From Salinibacterium sp. (GTDB lineage: Bacteria; Actinomycetota; Actinomycetes; Actinomycetales; Microbacteriaceae), in assembly GCA_025352485.1 (NCBI GenBank), contig JANXTJ010000186.1:1-14112 (forward strand): 14,112 nucleotides of DNA. Reading direction: 5' to 3'. A model generated the notes under the pieces. The model saw only the letters and a list, made by a program, of their open reading frames with translations, ran no database searches and was not told the DNA's origin. Below are positions 12,556-14,112 of this stretch, piece by piece; position 1 is the first letter of the stretch; each line of letters opens with the position of its first letter. The position numbers and the translations under genes are program-made.

Positions 12556-12618
12556 CCGCACGCCCAATCCGATGCGAAAACATAGGGCGCTCATAGGAAG
12601 CGGATTTACCGTGAGGAC

Positions 12619-13308
12619 ATGTCTCTTCGAATGCCGCACCTCCTCGCCGCGGGGAGTGCGGCGACGATAGCAATTCTGGTGCTGTCTGCGGGGGCCGCCT
12701 CGGCCGCATCCCGCCCCGAAATCGTTCAACACAGCATCGACGCGTCATCGGCCGGGCCGATTGTGGTGGCGATCGGAGACTCGATCATGGAAGGCCACGG
12801 CCTCGAATCAGATCAGGCGTGGCTTGCTCTCCTAGCCGAACAAGATGGCTGGCGTTTCACCAATCTGGCCAGCGATGGGTCCGGATTCGTCACAGCGGGT
12901 AACAACGGCGACAGGTTTGCCGATCAGGCGGTTGTTGCGGAAGGACGCCACCCCGACGTGATTATCCTCGCCGGCAGCAGCAACGATCTGGGCGCCGATG
13001 ATAAAACGATCGACGACGCCACTGCCGCTACCATCGTCGGGCTCCATGCGGCCGTGCCGACCGCGACGATCATTACGGTGAGTTCGACGTGGGGCGATAC
13101 CGCGGTGCCCGCTCAGATGAACGCGATCGATGCGGCTGTGGACACCGCAACGACGGCCGTCGGCGGGGTGTTCCTCGAAATTGGACAGCCGCTGGCCGGG
13201 CAACCGACGCTCATGCAGGACGATGACGTGCATCCGACGGCAGCGGGGCAGGGGATCCTTGCTGCGGCCGTCGGTCGAGAACTGGCCAAAGCGCGGATCA
13301 TTCTCTAG
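12619..13308 (+). CDS. Secreted SGNH/GDSL-type hydrolase
   Basis: This 229-residue protein has a Sec signal peptide (hydrophobic core at about 11-26, likely cleavage after the ASA near 29-30). An SGNH esterase-fold domain follows: block I IGDSIMEGHG with the nucleophile Ser55, the glycine block around SDGSG (85-89), block III GSSNDLG (119-125) with Asn122, and block V DDVHPTAAGQG (202-212) with Asp202 and His205. All catalytic blocks are present. The family hydrolyses esters, including acetyl groups on wall polysaccharides and lipids; the substrate here cannot be told. It follows the second sigma factor by 63 bases, suggesting the sigma factor controls it. GAGG lies only two bases before the ATG, so the ribosome site is poor. 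Confidence 0.88.
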   Translation: MSLRMPHLLAAGSAATIAILVLSAGAASAASRPEIVQHSIDASSAGPIVVAIGDSIMEGHGLESDQAWLALLAEQDGWRFTNLASDGSGFVTAGNNGDRFADQAVVAEGRHPDVIILAGSSNDLGADDKTIDDATAATIVGLHAAVPTATIITVSSTWGDTAVPAQMNAIDAAVDTATTAVGGVFLEIGQPLAGQPTLMQDDDVHPTAAGQGILAAAVGRELAKARIIL

Positions 13309-13504
13309 CGCTTCGCGCGTGCAACCGGGCCATTAATCGGCGCAGCGTGCCACCGGCTTCTCGGCCAGGCTCATGACCCTCTTCTCCGTGCTCATTCGCC
13401 CCGCTTTGGGAGCGGCGGGAGCCAGGATCGGAGCATACGTAGAGCTGACGATTTGCGCCATCTGGAACCCCTCGTTCCGGCCGGCCATCCGAAGCGCCCA
13501 GCGT
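13309..13504. other. Non-coding gap between the SGNH hydrolase and the nitrilase remnant
   Basis: About 200 bases hold no convincing gene, RNA or terminator. An open frame on the minus strand across this region lies antisense to the nitrilase remnant, shows no family resemblance, and was not accepted. Confidence 0.4.
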
Positions 13505-14112
13505 GTGCGGCTGGGTTTGCAAGTTTGCCCTGCCGCGGGCTAGAGATTGAGGAGGGCCTGTCAGCAGTGCAGATAAGCCTGCGGTCTCGCGACGCCGGAG
13601 CTCTTCGTCACGGGCTATAACATTGGGGACCTGGTCTCCCAGTACGCGCGCCTCGACCTCGTCGGAATGGTTCAGAAGATTGCCCGCGAGGAGGGTATCG
13701 CCATTGTCGCCGGCCTGCCCGAGTACGAAGCCGGCCACTTTTTCAACAGCGCGGTTTTCATTGATGATTCCGGAGCGGAGCTCGGACGGTATCGCAAGAC
13801 CCATCTATTCGGCAGCCTCGACCGCTCCACGTTCACCGCAGGAGAGCAGCTCGTTTCGACCATCGATTTTCACGGCGTGCGCATTGCGATGTTGATTTGC
13901 TATGACGTTGAATTTCCCGAAACGGCACGGGCTGCGGCCGTGGCGGGGGCTCACCTCATCATCGTGCCGACAGCCCAGATGGTTCCTTTCTCGTTTATTG
14001 CGGAGCAGGTCGTGCGTTCACGTGCATGGGAGAACCAGCTCTACGTCGCCTACATCAACCATGCTGGTGCTGAACACGACCTCTTCTATGTCGGCCGCAG
14101 CTCCATCATCGA
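13505..14112 (+). pseudogene. Nitrilase-superfamily amidohydrolase, N-terminus broken by stops; 3' end outside window
   Basis: From 13592 the frame reads as a carbon-nitrogen hydrolase of the nitrilase superfamily, which hydrolyses amides or nitriles. TPELFVTGYNIGD carries the catalytic Glu. YRKTHLFG carries the catalytic Lys, and LICYDVEFPE the catalytic Cys. VRSRAWENQLYVAYINHAG is a typical later block. In the same frame from GTG 13505 the codons give a plausible family start (RLGLQVCPAAG), but TAG at 13541 and TAA at 13574 interrupt it. Between them, family-like residues such as ACQQ appear only after a likely one-base shift near 13555. The first in-frame ATG (13667) would lose the catalytic Glu. 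It therefore looks like a decayed gene; sequencing error is possible. The frame is open to the window edge. Confidence 0.75.

Noticed and set aside
1..14112. CRISPR arrays, tRNA or rRNA genes, insertion sequences
   Set aside because: No regularly spaced repeats, cloverleaf-like sequences or transposase motifs were seen.

Overview
The window looks like chromosome from a high-GC actinobacterium, most likely of the Microbacteriaceae type. The grounds are GC-rich third codon positions, a mycobacterial-type CarD protein, an ABC-F protein next to a TetR gene, and many GGATGCC/GGCATCC words. No RNA genes, CRISPR arrays, insertion sequences or phage genes were found.

The left 7.4 kb is ordinary and densely coding. 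A leftward pair encodes an isobutyryl-CoA dehydrogenase-like acyl-CoA dehydrogenase and the start of a 3-hydroxyisobutyryl-CoA hydrolase; their ends overlap by four bases, and together they suggest valine catabolism. Divergent from them lie etfB and etfA, whose product accepts electrons from acyl-CoA dehydrogenases. A good inverted repeat overlaps the leftward promoter. A membrane cytochrome b-like protein follows. Next come a leftward tetR-carD pair, also overlapping by ATGA, and a divergent ABC-F ATPase. Between them is a 28-bp near-perfect palindrome covering the tetR promoter. This CarD is divergent and may be a second copy. The TetR has an N-terminal extension built from a 15-bp tandem repeat.

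The right half (7.4-13.3 kb) is looser and more accessory. It starts with a mini LysR-type protein (helix-turn-helix plus a basic tail). Then comes an unusual 656-residue protein that joins an ECF sigma factor, a zinc-finger anti-sigma-like segment, two hydrophobic segments and a large beta-rich, Ig-like C-terminal part. Upstream of it on the same strand are three small unrecognised genes. A non-coding stretch of about 480 bp with several inverted repeats separates them from a rightward paralogous sigma factor. That paralogue keeps the zinc-finger segment but has no membrane or Ig-like part, and it is followed by a secreted SGNH hydrolase.

The right end (13.5-14.1 kb) holds a nitrilase-superfamily gene whose first codons are broken by two in-frame stops; it runs off the window.

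The best candidates for something new are the two sigma factors with their small neighbours and secreted hydrolase, and the TetR/CarD/ABC-F module.
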